Source of the DNA: Comamonas sp. NLF-1-9
Lineage (GTDB): Bacteria > Pseudomonadota > Gammaproteobacteria > Burkholderiales > Burkholderiaceae_C
Direction of reading: 5' to 3'
NCBI RefSeq assembly: GCF_019195435.1
Contig: NZ_CP078069.1
Location: 2,418,001-2,482,000, forward strand
DNA length: 64,000 nt
The notes under the pieces: model-generated
Databases searched by the model: none
The model's input: the letters and a program-made list of their open reading frames with translations, nothing else
What the model was told of the DNA's origin: nothing
In this document: in pieces, positions 12,422-24,756 of the stretch
Layout of the letters: each line of letters starts with the position of its first letter
Numbering within the stretch: the stretch's first letter is position 1
Made by a program: the position numbers and the translations under genes

Positions 12422-13639
12422 ATGCCGCCCGCCGCCACTGCCACCCTCACCGCAGCCAACCCCACGCGCTACCGCGTGCTGGGCGCGATCAGCTTCTCGC
12501 ACATGCTCAACGACATGATCCAGTCGTTGATCCTGGCGATCTACCCCATCCTCAAGGGAGACTTCAACCTGAGCTTTCTGCAGATCGGGCTGATCACCCT
12601 GACCTACCAGCTCACCGCCTCCATGCTGCAGCCGCTGGTCGGCCTGTACACCGACAAGCATCCCAAGCCGCATTCCCTCGCCTTTGGCATGGGCTCCACG
12701 CTGTGCGGGCTGCTGTTGCTGTCGATAGCGCCCAACTTCGCCGTGATCCTGCTGGCCGCGGCGCTGGTGGGCACGGGCTCGTCGGTGTTCCACCCCGAGT
12801 CCTCGCGCATCGCGCGCCTGGCCTCGGGCGGGCAGCACGGGCTGGCGCAGTCGATCTTCCAGGTCGGCGGCAACACCGGCTCGGCGCTCGGGCCGCTCTT
12901 GGCCGCGCTCATCGTGCTGCCCCAGGGGCAGGGCGCGATCGCCTGGTTTGCGCTGGCCGCGCTGGTCGCGATTGCCGTGCTCTGGCAGATCGGCAACTGG
13001 TACCAGCGCCAGTTCTTGAGCCGCCCGGCCGCGACCAGGAAGGTGAGCGAAGCCGCCAGCCCTGTTCCGCAGCGCCTGGTGGTGCGCGCCATCGCGGTGC
13101 TGCTGGTGCTGATCTTCTCCAAGTACTTCTACCTCACCAGCATTACCAGCTACTACACCTTCTACCTGATCCACCACTTCGGCGTGTCGGTGCAGGCCTC
13201 ACAAATACACCTGTTCGTCTTTCTGTTTGCGGTGGCGGCGGGCACGCTTGCCGGCGGGCCGATCGGCGACCGCATAGGGCGCAAGCCGGTGATCTGGGTG
13301 TCCATCCTGGGCGTGGCGCCCTTCACGCTGGCGCTGCCCCACGTGAACCTGATGTGGACCGGCATCCTGATCTTCATCATCGGCCTGGTCATCGCCTCGG
13401 CGTTTTCGGCCATCCTGGTCTACGCGCAAGAGCTCATGCCGGGCAAGATCGGCGCGGTATCGGGCATGTTCTTCGGCTTTGCCTTCGGCATGGGCGGCAT
13501 CGGCGCGGCGGTGCTCGGCGTGCTGGCCGACAGCCACGGCATCGAGTTCGTCTACCAGATCTGCGCCTTTTTGCCGCTGCTGGGGCTGCTGACGATTTTC
13601 CTGCCGACCATAGAGCATCCGCGGCGCAAGGCGGCCTGA
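12422..13639 (+). CDS. fsr: MFS transporter, fosmidomycin-resistance (Fsr) type
   Basis: 405 residues with about twelve predicted helices. ISFSHMLNDMIQSLILAIYP at the N-terminus and QIGLITLTYQLTASMLQPLVG are hallmark Fsr segments; the MFS loop motif appears as GDRIGRKP. Fsr proteins export fosmidomycin and related compounds, although the native substrate is uncertain. It stands alone; a 344-bp gap follows. Confidence 0.85.
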   Translation: MPPAATATLTAANPTRYRVLGAISFSHMLNDMIQSLILAIYPILKGDFNLSFLQIGLITLTYQLTASMLQPLVGLYTDKHPKPHSLAFGMGSTLCGLLLLSIAPNFAVILLAAALVGTGSSVFHPESSRIARLASGGQHGLAQSIFQVGGNTGSALGPLLAALIVLPQGQGAIAWFALAALVAIAVLWQIGNWYQRQFLSRPAATRKVSEAASPVPQRLVVRAIAVLLVLIFSKYFYLTSITSYYTFYLIHHFGVSVQASQIHLFVFLFAVAAGTLAGGPIGDRIGRKPVIWVSILGVAPFTLALPHVNLMWTGILIFIIGLVIASAFSAILVYAQELMPGKIGAVSGMFFGFAFGMGGIGAAVLGVLADSHGIEFVYQICAFLPLLGLLTIFLPTIEHPRRKAA

Positions 13640-13983
13640 GCTCCTCGGGCCTGGCGGTGCCCGTGAACCTGCTGCCTGCGGCCATGTCGTGCTCGCGGCG
13701 GCGCACGCCGCCGATCTCGGGCGAGGCGTGGTGACTCGGCCAGTGAGTGCGGGGGCGGTTTCCTGACCGGCCACGACCCGAAGACATGTTGAACATCGTC
13801 GAAGGGCGTGACAGTTTGCGGCGCTGAGTGCGGAGGTGAAAGCGCAGCGGGTGCGGTGACTTGGAGCCTGAAATTGGCCGTATGCTCGCCAGCTTACAAA
13901 AACATACGATTGTCCGAGGGCTGCATCCTGGCAAACCCTGCTGATGCACCGCAGCCGCACTGAATACTTTCTGAGGGCCCGCA
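13640..13983. other. Gap without recognised gene
   Basis: 344 bp between the Fsr pump and the next gene. The frames are open on both strands, but none gives a recognisable product. The last about 100 bp are more AT-rich (for example CTTACAAAAACATACG) and may hold the promoter of the downstream gene. A CGTATG/CATACG inverted repeat occurs near 13880-13907. A relic of a mobile element is possible but not shown. Confidence 0.4.
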
Positions 13984-15042
13984 TTGAAACCCTGGTTTTC
14001 CGCCGCCGACACCAGCGCCAGCGCCGCCTTGGCAGCGCCATCGGACGAACAAGGACGCGCCCGCAAGCCTGGCATCGCACACGCCATCGTCCGGCGCGCT
14101 GTCGTGGTGACCTGGCTGTGCGGCCTTGGTGCCATGAGCGCTTTTGTGCCCTCTCTACCCGAAGCGGCCGTGTCGGACAGTCTGCGTTGGCTGGCGGGTC
14201 TGGTTTCGCATGGGCAATGGTTGTACGCAGGCCTGGCGCTTGCCGGCGCCTTGCTCACACTGGCCTTGCGCTCTGGTCGCCAGTCCCTGGCTCTGCTGCC
14301 GCCGCTGGCCGTGGTTGCGGCGGCGTGGCTGCATGCATTGCCCGGCGCCAGTGTGCACAGCGCGTCAGGCAAGGACGCCGCCACGCTCACTGTGGCCAGC
14401 GCCAATCTGAACTTTGAGCGCAGCGAGCACGCCGCGCTCGCCGCCTGGCTGCTCTCGGCAGACGCGCCGGATGTCATCGCACTGCAGGAGTTCACTCCTT
14501 CTGCCATGGCCATGGTGACGCGCCCCGAACTGCTGGCCGCCTACCTCTACCGTGCGCTCGAACCGAGCGACGATCAATTCGGGCTGGGCGTGCTGTCCAA
14601 GCACCCCATCGCTTCGGCCCAACGGGTAGTGCCTCTGGATACCCTGGCGACGCTGAAACTGCGCCTCGTTCTGAATGTGAACGGCCGCGAATTGGCTCTG
14701 ACCGCCGTGCACCCGATGCCGCCCATCAGCTCTGCCTACGCCCGCGAGCGCGATGCAAGCCTGCGACAGGAAGCCGAGCTGCTGACCGGTCGCGGCATGC
14801 CTGGCATTCTGTTGGGCGACATGAACGACTCGCCCTGGTCCACCGGCCTGCGGGGCGCCGCCCCCTTGCTGCGCGCCAGCGGTCTTGCGCCCACCTGGCC
14901 CAATCTGGGCGGCTGGCTTTCCATCCTGCCGCTGGACCATGTCCTCGTAACGCCGGGCCTGCGGGTCGAGGATGCGGCCCTGGGTGCGGATCTGGGCAGC
15001 GACCATCGTCCGGTGCGGGTGCGGCTCGCACTACACAAATGA
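13984..15042 (+). CDS. Membrane-anchored endonuclease/exonuclease/phosphatase protein
   Basis: 352 residues from a TTG at 13984. Three hydrophobic N-terminal helices (about residues 38-115) precede an EEP domain: VASANLNFERS, ALQEFTP (metal-binding Glu), GILLGDMNDSPWS (catalytic Asp-Asn) and GSDHRPVRV (catalytic Asp-His). This architecture matches integral-membrane EEP proteins of unknown substrate. Codon use seems slightly less GC-rich than its neighbours, and it follows a non-coding gap, so acquisition by transfer is possible. Confidence 0.85.
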   Translation: MKPWFSAADTSASAALAAPSDEQGRARKPGIAHAIVRRAVVVTWLCGLGAMSAFVPSLPEAAVSDSLRWLAGLVSHGQWLYAGLALAGALLTLALRSGRQSLALLPPLAVVAAAWLHALPGASVHSASGKDAATLTVASANLNFERSEHAALAAWLLSADAPDVIALQEFTPSAMAMVTRPELLAAYLYRALEPSDDQFGLGVLSKHPIASAQRVVPLDTLATLKLRLVLNVNGRELALTAVHPMPPISSAYARERDASLRQEAELLTGRGMPGILLGDMNDSPWSTGLRGAAPLLRASGLAPTWPNLGGWLSILPLDHVLVTPGLRVEDAALGADLGSDHRPVRVRLALHK

Positions 15043-15102
15043 CGGCGGGCCGGCCCTCGCCTGACACAATCGCCCCATCCCCACCTCCTGCAGCCCACCG
15101 CC

Positions 15103-15576
15103 ATGCACATCACCAAAGACTCTGCCGTCACCCTGCAATACAAGCTCACCGACCCGCACACCGGCCAGACGCTGGACAGCGGCCACACGGCCTATCTGCA
15201 CGGCGGCTACGAGGGCATTTTTGCCAAGGTCGAGCAGTCGCTTGAAGGCCAGGGCGCAGGCCACGTCAGCGCGATCGAGCTGGCCGTCGAGGAAGCCTTC
15301 GGTGCGCGCGATGAAAGTCTGATGCTGACCATCCCCAAGAGCGAATTCCCGCCCGGCGTGAAGGTCGGCGGCCAGCTGCAGCGCATGGGCGAGGACGGCC
15401 AGCCGCGCTACTACCACGTGGTCAAGATCAAGGGCCCCGAGGTGCATCTGGACGGCAACCACCCGCTGGCCGGCAGGGCGCTGCGCTTTGCCTGCAAGGT
15501 GACCGAGGTGCGAGCCGCCACCGCCGAAGAGATTGCCCACCGCCACGTGCACGGCGGGCACGGGCACCACCATTGA
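15103..15576 (+). CDS. slyD: FKBP-type peptidyl-prolyl isomerase, SlyD-like
   Basis: 157 residues. N-terminal FKBP half (KDSAVTLQYKLTD, HGGYEGIFAKVEQSLEGQ) with the IF (insert-in-flap) chaperone domain (EEAFGARDESLMLTIPKSEFP) typical of SlyD, and a histidine-rich C-terminal tail (HRHVHGGHGHHH) suited to Ni or other metal binding. SlyD catalyses proline isomerisation, acts as a chaperone and can supply nickel to hydrogenase maturation. Convergent with the amidotransferase gene; repeat copy C overlaps its stop codon. Confidence 0.92.
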   Translation: MHITKDSAVTLQYKLTDPHTGQTLDSGHTAYLHGGYEGIFAKVEQSLEGQGAGHVSAIELAVEEAFGARDESLMLTIPKSEFPPGVKVGGQLQRMGEDGQPRYYHVVKIKGPEVHLDGNHPLAGRALRFACKVTEVRAATAEEIAHRHVHGGHGHHH

Positions 15577-15628
15577 AATCATAGCTGCCAACGCTTGCTG
15601 GACAAGCGTTTGCGGCCGATTTGACCAC
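15573..15628 (+). repeat. Dispersed AGCTGCTGGCGC repeat, copy C
   Basis: GAAATCATAGCTGCCAACGC followed by TTGCTGGACAAGCGTTTGCG and a GATTTGACC end. Its arms ACGCTTG and CAAGCGT form a stem around CTGGA, so the RNA could fold. It lies between slyD and the convergent amidotransferase gene and its first bases include the slyD stop. Confidence 0.8.
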
Positions 15629-15640
15629 CAAATCAGCAGA

Positions 15641-16510
15641 CTAGAAACGCCTGAGCAGCGCCTGGCGCAGCAGGCGCGAGGCGCGGTCGCGGATGTGCAG
15701 GGGGCTGCTGCCGGGCCAGCGGTGGTGGCGCGCGCGCTCGCAGGCGTCCAGAAAGTCGTGCAGGATGGGCGCGTCGTCCAGCGTCACGTCGGCGCGCGTG
15801 CGAAATTCCGGATGCCACTGAGTTGCGGCGATGTAGCCCCGGCCCTGGCGCGCGGTGCGCCGTATGGCTTCGGGCACTTGGTCGGGCACGCTCCAGGCCT
15901 CGACGGCAAAACCCGGCGCCAGCGTCTTGACGCCCTGGTGGTGGATGCTGTTGACCGTGGCCTGCACGCGCCCCGGGTACAGCCGCGCCAGGCGCGTGCG
16001 CGGCGCGATGCGGATGTCGTGCACGTGGCGGTCGTACTCCAGCGGGTCGCGGTGGCGCTGGGCGCCAGCCAGCTGGCTTTCGATGTCCTGGAAGAGCGTG
16101 CCGCCAAAGGCCACGTTGATGATCTGCAGGCCGCGGCAGACGCCGAACACCGGCTTGCCCGCCTGCTCGAAGGCCTCGATCACCGCCAGGTCGTACAGAT
16201 CGCGCACGCGGTCGCCCTCCCATTCGGGCTTGAGCGCGACCTCGCCGTAGTGACCGGGCCAGACGTCCGAGCCGCCGTGCAGCACCACGCCGTCGAGCCA
16301 CTGCGCGTAGTGCTTGAGCGTGACGTCGCCGCGCGCCGTCTCGCCGGTGGGGCAGGGAATGACCACGACGAGCGCGCCGGCAGACATGATCCAGTGCGCA
16401 ATCGACTGTTCGATGTACTGCAGCGTCTTGCCGGTGAACAGATGGCGCTGCGGGTCGGCATAGGAGAAACAGGCCGACAGGCCGATCTTGAGGCGTACCG
16501 TTTCGGACAT
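15641..16510 (-). CDS. Class I glutamine amidotransferase-like hydrolase (PuuD type)
   Basis: 289 residues from the ATG at 16510. Peptidase C26 features: the nucleophile Cys in FGVCRGLQIINVAFGGTLFQD (split FGVCRGLQ, INVAFGGTLFQD), the substrate-side GGSDVWP, and the His-Glu of ATQWHPEF. PuuD-type enzymes hydrolyse gamma-glutamyl-GABA in putrescine catabolism. No other puu genes are near, so the substrate is inferred only from family. Convergent with slyD. Confidence 0.88.
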   Translation of the reverse strand: MSETVRLKIGLSACFSYADPQRHLFTGKTLQYIEQSIAHWIMSAGALVVVIPCPTGETARGDVTLKHYAQWLDGVVLHGGSDVWPGHYGEVALKPEWEGDRVRDLYDLAVIEAFEQAGKPVFGVCRGLQIINVAFGGTLFQDIESQLAGAQRHRDPLEYDRHVHDIRIAPRTRLARLYPGRVQATVNSIHHQGVKTLAPGFAVEAWSVPDQVPEAIRRTARQGRGYIAATQWHPEFRTRADVTLDDAPILHDFLDACERARHHRWPGSSPLHIRDRASRLLRQALLRRF

Positions 16511-16659
16511 GCCTGCCGTTGTATCACCGCCGGCATGCCTGTGCGCACTGCTGCGGCACTTGCGCGACGCTTTGCGCGCGTCTGTTGTTTTGGCGTGCAC
16601 GGGGGCCGCAGCGCTGCGGCGCCGGCGCCACGCCGCGCAGGCGGTAAGCTAGCCCTGAG

Positions 16660-16678
16660 CGGCCCGGACCGCGGGCCG
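16660..16678 (+). other. GC hairpin before the hpf-like gene
   Basis: CGGCCCG (16660-16666) and CGGGCCG (16672-16678) form a perfect 7-bp stem with a 5-nt loop, ending about 5 bases before the Shine-Dalgarno AAGGAG of the next gene. It may influence translation or be a leftover terminator; no T run follows. Confidence 0.3.
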
Positions 16679-16695
16679 TGTGAAAGGAGTCAACC

Positions 16696-17046
16696 ATGCA
16701 AGTGCAAGTCAATACCGACCGGCAGATCCAGGGCGGCGAATCGCTCGCACGCTGGGTGGAGCAGGAAACGCTCACCCGGCTGGCGCGCTTTCGTGAGTAC
16801 CTCACGCGCATCGAAGTCTTCCTGAGCGACGAGAACGCCGGCAAGGCCGGCGCCAGCGACAAGCGTTGTCGCATGGAAGCGCGCCCCGCCGGGCGCCCGC
16901 CGGTGACGGTGACCGCCACCGCCGACAAGGTGGCCGACGCCTTCAACGCCACCGTCGACAAGCTGGTGCGCGCGCTGGAGACCGACATCGGCCGCGGCAA
17001 GAACCACAAGGGCAGCGACACGATACGCACCGCCGACGGCGAATGA
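16696..17046 (+). CDS. HPF/RaiA-like ribosome-associated protein
   Basis: 116 residues; ATG with AAGGAG upstream. The pattern MQVQVNTDRQIQGGESLARW, IEVFLSDENAGKAGASDKRC and VTVTATADKVADAFNATVDKLVRAL (split as VTVTATADKVADAF and NATVDKLVRAL) matches the beta-alpha-beta-beta-beta-alpha fold of HPF/RaiA, which binds the 30S subunit and silences ribosomes. It lacks the long C-terminal dimerisation domain. The canonical hpf next to rpoN is a different locus, so this is probably a paralogue. Confidence 0.75.
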   Translation: MQVQVNTDRQIQGGESLARWVEQETLTRLARFREYLTRIEVFLSDENAGKAGASDKRCRMEARPAGRPPVTVTATADKVADAFNATVDKLVRALETDIGRGKNHKGSDTIRTADGE

Positions 17047-17117
17047 GCGTGCGAGGCCGCGCCTGGCCCGGTGCCGGGCGCGGGCCACGGCAAGCGGTGC
17101 GGCGGACAAAAGTCAAA

Positions 17118-17147
17118 AGGCCCGCCTCCCCGCAGGGATACGGGCCT
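17118..17147 (-). terminator. Rho-independent terminator after ssb
   Basis: AGGCCCG (17118-17124) pairs perfectly with CGGGCCT (17141-17147). On the minus strand the stem is followed by TTTTGACTTTTG. It lies 30 bp downstream of the ssb stop and ends that transcript. Confidence 0.75.
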
Positions 17148-17176
17148 GTGCCAAGACCAAGCAGGCTGGGCGGCAA

Positions 17177-17716
17177 TCAAAAGGGGATGTCGTCTTCCAT
17201 GTCGTCAAAGCCCGAGGCGGCGGGGGGCTGGGGCGCGGCCATCGGCGCGGGCGCCGGGCGCTGCATGGGCGCGGGCCGCGCGCCAGCGCCGGCGGCCGGG
17301 CGGCGCGCCGGTGCATCAAAGCCGCTGGCATCGCCAAAGCCTTCGTCGTCGCCGTAGCCGCCCGAGCCCCCGCCCTGGCCGGGGCGGCTGCCCAGCATCT
17401 GCATCACGTCGACGCGGATTTCCGTGCTGTAGCGCTCCTGCCCGTCCTGGGCCTGCCACTTGCGCGTGCGTATGCTGCCTTCCACATAGATCTGGCTGCC
17501 CTTGCGCAGGTATTGGGCGGCGATCTCGGCCAGCTTGCCGTTGAACACCAGGCGGTGCCATTCGGTGTGCTCGCGCGCCTCGCCGGTCTGCTTGTCGCGC
17601 CACTTGTTGGTCGTGGCCAGGGTGACGTTGGTGACCTGGTCGCCGCTGGGGAAGGTGCGCGTCTCCGGGTCGCGCCCGAGGTTGCCGACGAGGATGACTT
17701 TGTTGACCGATGCCAT
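17177..17716 (-). CDS. ssb: Single-stranded DNA-binding protein
   Basis: 179 residues from the ATG at 17716. OB-fold N-terminal about 110 residues ([54 protein letters not shown]), a Gly/Pro/Ala-rich disordered linker, and the conserved acidic tip DDMEDDIPF at the C-terminus, which recruits replication and repair partners. The upstream MFS gene on the same strand is the usual Burkholderiales neighbour; uvrA, normally divergent from it, is displaced here by corA. Confidence 0.97.
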   Translation of the reverse strand: MASVNKVILVGNLGRDPETRTFPSGDQVTNVTLATTNKWRDKQTGEAREHTEWHRLVFNGKLAEIAAQYLRKGSQIYVEGSIRTRKWQAQDGQERYSTEIRVDVMQMLGSRPGQGGGSGGYGDDEGFGDASGFDAPARRPAAGAGARPAPMQRPAPAPMAAPQPPAASGFDDMEDDIPF

Positions 17717-17856
17717 GGGGGTGTGTCCTTGAAAGTAGCCCGGGGGATGACGCAGAGAAGCCCGGGCCAATGGATGAAGCTGGCGGCCCCTGCCAGACCG
17801 CAGGTGCGCAGCATAGCGGCTTTGCGCGGCGCCGTGAACTGCCGGGCGCGGCGGCT

Positions 17857-19089
17857 TCAACGGGCTGCTTCGCGCCCTATCGGCTTGAGGGGCCAGGTCC
17901 AGGCGAGCCAGGCCAGCGTGATCAGCGAGGTAGCGATGAACAGCCCCGCATGCCCGCCCCATTTGACCAGCACGCCGCCTGCCGCACCGCCCAGGAACAG
18001 GCCTATGGACTGCAGCGTGTTGTAGGTGCCCAGGGCCGCGCCGCGCAGGTTCTCGGGCGCCATGCGCGAGGCCAGGCTCGGCTGCGTGGCCTCCAGCACA
18101 TTGAAGCCGCAGAAGAACACGAACAGCATGCCCCCCAGCGCCCACAGCGGGGCGGCAGCATCGCCCGCAGCCAGCAGGGCAAAGCCGAGCTGGCCGATGA
18201 GCACCAAGCCTATCGAGAGCAGCAGCGCGCCGCGCAGCCTGCCGCGGCGCTCCATGGAAAACAGCGCGCCCATGGCAATCAGCGACAGCACGATGGCCGA
18301 GAGGTAAATCTGCCAGTGCTCGGCCTTGGGCAGGCCCGCCTGCACCAGCATGGCAGGCACCGCTACCCACATCGACATCTGCACCGTGTGCAGAGCGCAC
18401 ACGCCCAGGTTCACGCGCATCAGGTCGCCGTGGCGCAGCACTTCGGAGTAGTGCCCGGGCGGCGCATCGGCCGCTCGCGCGGTTTCCGCCGGCACCACCC
18501 AGAGCACCACCGCGATGCCCGCCAGCGTGAGCGCAAAGGTCAGGCCAAACAGCCCCGACAGCCCTATCCAGGCGGTCAGCAGCGGCGCGGCCACCAGCGC
18601 CAGCGCAAACATCAGCCCGATGCTGATGCCCACCAGCGCCATCGCCTTGGTGCGCACCACCTCGCGCGTCTGGTCGGCCAGCAGCGCGGTCACCGCAGCC
18701 GACACCGCGCCCGCGCCCTGGATGGAGCGGCCCACGAGCAGGCCCATGAGCGTGTCCGCCAGCGCCGCCATCAGGCTGCCGGCAGCAAAGACGACCAGCC
18801 CGATGACGATCACGCGCTTGCGCCCGAAGCGGTCCGAAGCCATGCCCATGGGCAGTTGCAGGAAGGCCTGCGTCATGCCATAGCTGCCCATGGCCAGGCC
18901 GACCATGGCGATGTCTTCGCCGCCGGGGTATTTGCGCGCCTCCAGCATGAACACCGGCAGCACCAGGAACAGCCCCAGCATGCGCAGCGCAAAGATCAGC
19001 GCCAGGCTGATCGACGAGCGCCGCTCGGCGCCGGTCATGCGCCGAGCGGCGGTTTCGGTTGTCAAGGGGACGGAAGGGGAAGCAGACAT
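17857..19089 (-). CDS. MFS transporter
   Basis: 410 residues with about twelve helices. Motif A is seen as [13 protein letters not shown] between helices 2 and 3, and [20 protein letters not shown] fits motif B/C. It resembles YajR/drug-efflux types by length, but the substrate cannot be read from the sequence. It precedes ssb on the same strand by 140 bp. Confidence 0.8.
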   Translation of the reverse strand: MSASPSVPLTTETAARRMTGAERRSSISLALIFALRMLGLFLVLPVFMLEARKYPGGEDIAMVGLAMGSYGMTQAFLQLPMGMASDRFGRKRVIVIGLVVFAAGSLMAALADTLMGLLVGRSIQGAGAVSAAVTALLADQTREVVRTKAMALVGISIGLMFALALVAAPLLTAWIGLSGLFGLTFALTLAGIAVVLWVVPAETARAADAPPGHYSEVLRHGDLMRVNLGVCALHTVQMSMWVAVPAMLVQAGLPKAEHWQIYLSAIVLSLIAMGALFSMERRGRLRGALLLSIGLVLIGQLGFALLAAGDAAAPLWALGGMLFVFFCGFNVLEATQPSLASRMAPENLRGAALGTYNTLQSIGLFLGGAAGGVLVKWGGHAGLFIATSLITLAWLAWTWPLKPIGREAAR

Positions 19090-19361
19090 GGGCGTGCAGC
19101 GCGTGGGCTGGCCTGTCGCCAGCCAAGTCGGCTATTGTCGTTGATAGCGGCCATGCCCCCTGGCGCCATGCTGGCATGCCGTTTGCATGGCACCAGCGGG
19201 TGCGGCCGGGCGGCAGCACAATGGCACGGTAGCGGCGGCGCCCGTGGAACACTGCATCAACCAATCGACCGCGCACGACGGCTTGCTGGCCGAAGGAGAG
19301 GCCGCGGCCCTGCTCGGCGGCTGTATCGCCTACCAACTTGATGGCTTTGCCTACCCCTACC

Positions 19362-20483
19362 ATGAAGAGAAAACGACCCGCCGCCCGCCCCCCCGCACCG
19401 CGCTATCGCCACAGCCACTACATGGGCCGCCTGCGTCCCGGTGCCACGCCGGGCTCGCTCACCGATGCAGAAGCCCCGACGCACGGCGGCGCCAGCCTGA
19501 GCCTGCTGCGCTACGACGCCCACGGCGTGGTGCAGGAGCAAAGCGCGGTGCAGCCCAACGCCCAGCTGCTGCCCCAACCGGGCGAGACCGGCGTGAGCTG
19601 GCTGCACCTGCAGGGGCAGCCCACGGCGGCGCAGATGCAGGCGCTGGGCCAGGTCTTTGGCCTGCACCCGCTGGCGCTTGAAGACGTGCTGCAGGAAGAA
19701 GCCCTGCCCAAATGCGAGGTGTTCGACGGCCAGCTCTTCGTCGTGCTGCAACTGGTGCAGCGCGAGCCCGACGGCGGCTGCTCGGTCGAGCCGGTGACCT
19801 TCTTCCTTGGCCCGGGCTACGTCATCAGCATAGGCGACGGCCCGAGCGCGCTGTTCGAGCCGGTGCGCCAGCGCATACGCGGCGGCGGGCACATCTGCAG
19901 CTTCGGGGCCGACCACCTGCTGTATGCGCTGATCGACGTGGTGGTGGACAGCGCCTTCGGCCTGCTGCAGCAACTGGGCGAGCGCCTGGATGCGCTGGAG
20001 GACGAGATCCTGGAGTACCCGGGGCGCCAGGCGCGCCGCCAGATCCACTACGCGCGGCGCGAGCTGGTGCTGATGCGCCGCGCCTGGTGGCCGCAGCGCG
20101 AGGTGATCGCCACGCTCACGCGCAACGACGAGCGCCTGCTCTCGCAGGCCACGCGCGTGTACCTGCGCGACTGCCACGACCACGCGGTCATCGTCGTGGA
20201 CCTGGTGGAGAGCTGCCGCGAAATGGCTTCGAGCCTGCTCGACGTGTACCTCTCGGCGGTCAACCAGCGCATGAACGACATCATGAAGGTGCTCACCATC
20301 ATCGCCACCATCTTCATGCCGCTGTCCTTCATCACCGGCGTGTACGGCATGAACTTCGACACCGACAGCCCCTGGAACATGCCCGAGCTGCACTGGCGCT
20401 TTGGCTACTGGTATGCGCTGGGGCTGATGGCCACGGTGGTCTTCGTGATGCTGGCGTATTTCAAGCACCGGCGCTGGTGGTAG
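19362..20483 (+). CDS. corA: CorA-family divalent cation transporter
   Basis: 373 residues from the ATG at 19362 (ATG 19341 and TTG 19338 in the same frame are alternatives). A long soluble alpha/beta N-terminal domain, a stalk helix, then two membrane helices with the signature YGMNFD after [10 protein letters not shown]. CorA pentamers carry Mg2+ and sometimes Co2+ or Ni2+. Ends KHRRWW, a typical basic tail. It lies between the MFS/ssb pair and uvrA, splitting the usual uvrA-MFS-ssb divergon. Confidence 0.92.
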   Translation: MKRKRPAARPPAPRYRHSHYMGRLRPGATPGSLTDAEAPTHGGASLSLLRYDAHGVVQEQSAVQPNAQLLPQPGETGVSWLHLQGQPTAAQMQALGQVFGLHPLALEDVLQEEALPKCEVFDGQLFVVLQLVQREPDGGCSVEPVTFFLGPGYVISIGDGPSALFEPVRQRIRGGGHICSFGADHLLYALIDVVVDSAFGLLQQLGERLDALEDEILEYPGRQARRQIHYARRELVLMRRAWWPQREVIATLTRNDERLLSQATRVYLRDCHDHAVIVVDLVESCREMASSLLDVYLSAVNQRMNDIMKVLTIIATIFMPLSFITGVYGMNFDTDSPWNMPELHWRFGYWYALGLMATVVFVMLAYFKHRRWW

Positions 20484-20522
20484 GCAGCTTTGCGACGGCG
20501 GGTCGATAATGACCGGTTCCCC

Positions 20523-23461
<2,939 letters not shown>

Positions 23462-23477
<16 letters not shown>

Positions 23478-23518
23478 CTACCGGCGCTTGACTGGCAGGC
23501 GGGAGAGCCTGATTTGGT
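23462..23518 (+). repeat. Dispersed AGCTGCTGGCGC repeat, copy D (uvrA stop)
   Basis: CTACAAAAACCATAGCTACC followed by GGCGCTTGACTGGCAGGCGG and GATTTGGTGC. The TAG in CATAGCTACC is the uvrA stop codon. The copy also marks the edge of the decayed helicase locus that follows. Confidence 0.75.
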
Positions 23519-23526
23519 GCATGTTC

Positions 23527-24074
23527 TCAAAGCAGGCTCCCCTGCATCGAGGCATCCGTCATTGGTCGCAGCCGCGCATAGTCCAGCAGCTGCGCCAAGT
23601 GTGCGCCCTTGTCCTGCCATTCCCGCACCGTGCTTTCGCCCAGCAGCACGTAGTGCGGTTGAGCAACTGCCAGATCAACAGCGCCTGCAGTACCCAGGTC
23701 TTGCCCGTGCCCGTGGCCATCTTGAAGCAGTACTTGGGGTGCACATGCTTGTTGGCTGACACCTCGGCCAGCCGCGTGCCCGCCAGCAGCGCGTCGGACG
23801 CGGCCTTCTCGTACAAATCCTGCACGCTGGTCGCGCCCAGCACCTCGTGCGCCACGATGGCGTTCAGGATGGCCTGGCGCTGGCCGACGTGAAAGTTCAT
23901 CCAGCCGCGCGCGTCCACCATGTCCTGGCCAAACCACCACAGCAGCAGCTCGGCCGTGGTGGGCGTGACCAGCTCCAGCAGACCGGCTGCGCCATGCTCC
24001 AGGCCCAGGGCCAGCTGGTTGGTGCGGGCGGTGAGGGCGGCGCAGAGGGCGAGGGGATGGTTGGCGTCCGTCAT
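23527..24074 (-). pseudogene. Truncated, frameshifted DEAD/DEAH helicase (restriction subunit-like)
   Basis: From the ATG at 24074 about 140 residues read like the N-terminus of a type III Res or related helicase: LLLWWFGQDMVDARGWMNFHVGQRQAI (motif part: FHVGQRQAILNAIV) and a Walker A motif FKMATGTGKTWVLQALL. Near 23655-23665 the frame shifts; the other frame continues PHYVLLGESTVREWQDKGAH to a stop at 23527. The rest of the helicase, which should be several hundred residues, is missing. The reading therefore is a decayed gene that ends at repeat copy D. The short C-terminal piece may come from a different gene joined by deletion. Confidence 0.7.
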
Positions 24075-24091
24075 GGGTGTTCCCCCGGTGG

Positions 24092-24120
24092 CTTGTGTTC
24101 GTAAACAGCTTGTTTAGAAT
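24092..24120 (+). promoter_or_regulatory. higBA promoter and operator
   Basis: TAAACA-GCT-TGTTTA (24102-24116) is a perfect 6-bp inverted repeat that partly overlaps a -10-like TAGAAT (24115-24120); TTGTGT at 24093-24098 is a possible -35. HigA antitoxins repress their own promoter at such palindromes. If these boxes are right, transcription begins about one base before the higB ATG at 24128, so the mRNA may be leaderless. Confidence 0.55.
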
Positions 24121-24127
24121 TTGCCGC

Positions 24128-24409
24128 ATGATTCGCAGCTTTGCCGACAAGGAAACCGAAAGCCTGTTTCGCACAGGCAAGTCTCGCAAGCTGCCGCCGG
24201 ACATACTGCGCCGTGCAGTGTTGCGCCTGAACCAGCTCGAACACGCCACGGATATCCATGAATTGCGGTTCCCCCCAGCCAACCGGCTGGAGGCGCTGCA
24301 CGGCGACAGAAGTGGGCAATGGAGCATTCGCGTCAATGGCCAATGGCGTGTGTGCTTTCGCTTTGTTGACGGCGATGTCTTTGACGTCCACATCACGGAC
24401 TATCACTGA
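24128..24409 (+). CDS. higB: HigB-like toxin of a type II toxin-antitoxin pair
   Basis: 93 residues of the RelE/ParE superfamily. MIRSFADKETESLFRTGKS at the N-terminus, then NRLEALHGDRSGQWSIRVNG (split NRLEALHGDR, SGQWSIRVNG) and WRVCFRFVDGDVFDVHITDYH (WRVCFRF, DVHITDYH), the HigB pattern with the terminal Tyr-His. HigB toxins cleave mRNA on the ribosome. The order toxin-then-antitoxin is the HigBA order. It lies on the opposite strand between two remnants of a decayed restriction locus. Confidence 0.9.
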   Translation: MIRSFADKETESLFRTGKSRKLPPDILRRAVLRLNQLEHATDIHELRFPPANRLEALHGDRSGQWSIRVNGQWRVCFRFVDGDVFDVHITDYH

Positions 24410-24421
24410 AGGGACTCTGGT

Positions 24422-24736
24422 ATGAAACACACGATTGAACGCACCAGCAACGGCTTGCCGCCCATTCACCCCGGTGAATACATCCGCGAAGCGCTGGAAG
24501 ACCTGGGGCTGACGCAAGCGGCCTTGGCCAAATTGCTCGGCGTGTCTGCCATGCGCATCTCGCACCTGGTGCGCGAGGAGCGCCCGGTCACGGCAGAAAT
24601 GGCATTGCGCCTGGGCCGGGCCTTTGGGCAAAGCCCCGAGTACTGGTTGAATTTGCAAGCTGGCTACGACCTGAAAATTGCCAGGGAGCAGTTCAAAGAC
24701 AGTCTGCGCGAAATACGCGAACTGGCCACGGCCTGA
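24422..24736 (+). CDS. higA: HigA-like antitoxin
   Basis: 104 residues of the XRE/HigA (VapI) type: HPGEYIREALEDLGLTQAAL opens the helix-turn-helix and LGVSAMRISHLVREERPVTA is the recognition part; AFGQSPEYWLNLQAGYDL is the family C-terminal mark. It binds and neutralises HigB and represses the operon. Starts 12 bp after higB. Confidence 0.92.
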   Translation: MKHTIERTSNGLPPIHPGEYIREALEDLGLTQAALAKLLGVSAMRISHLVREERPVTAEMALRLGRAFGQSPEYWLNLQAGYDLKIAREQFKDSLREIRELATA

Positions 24737-24756
24737 GCGCGCACCCACTGCCGCCA

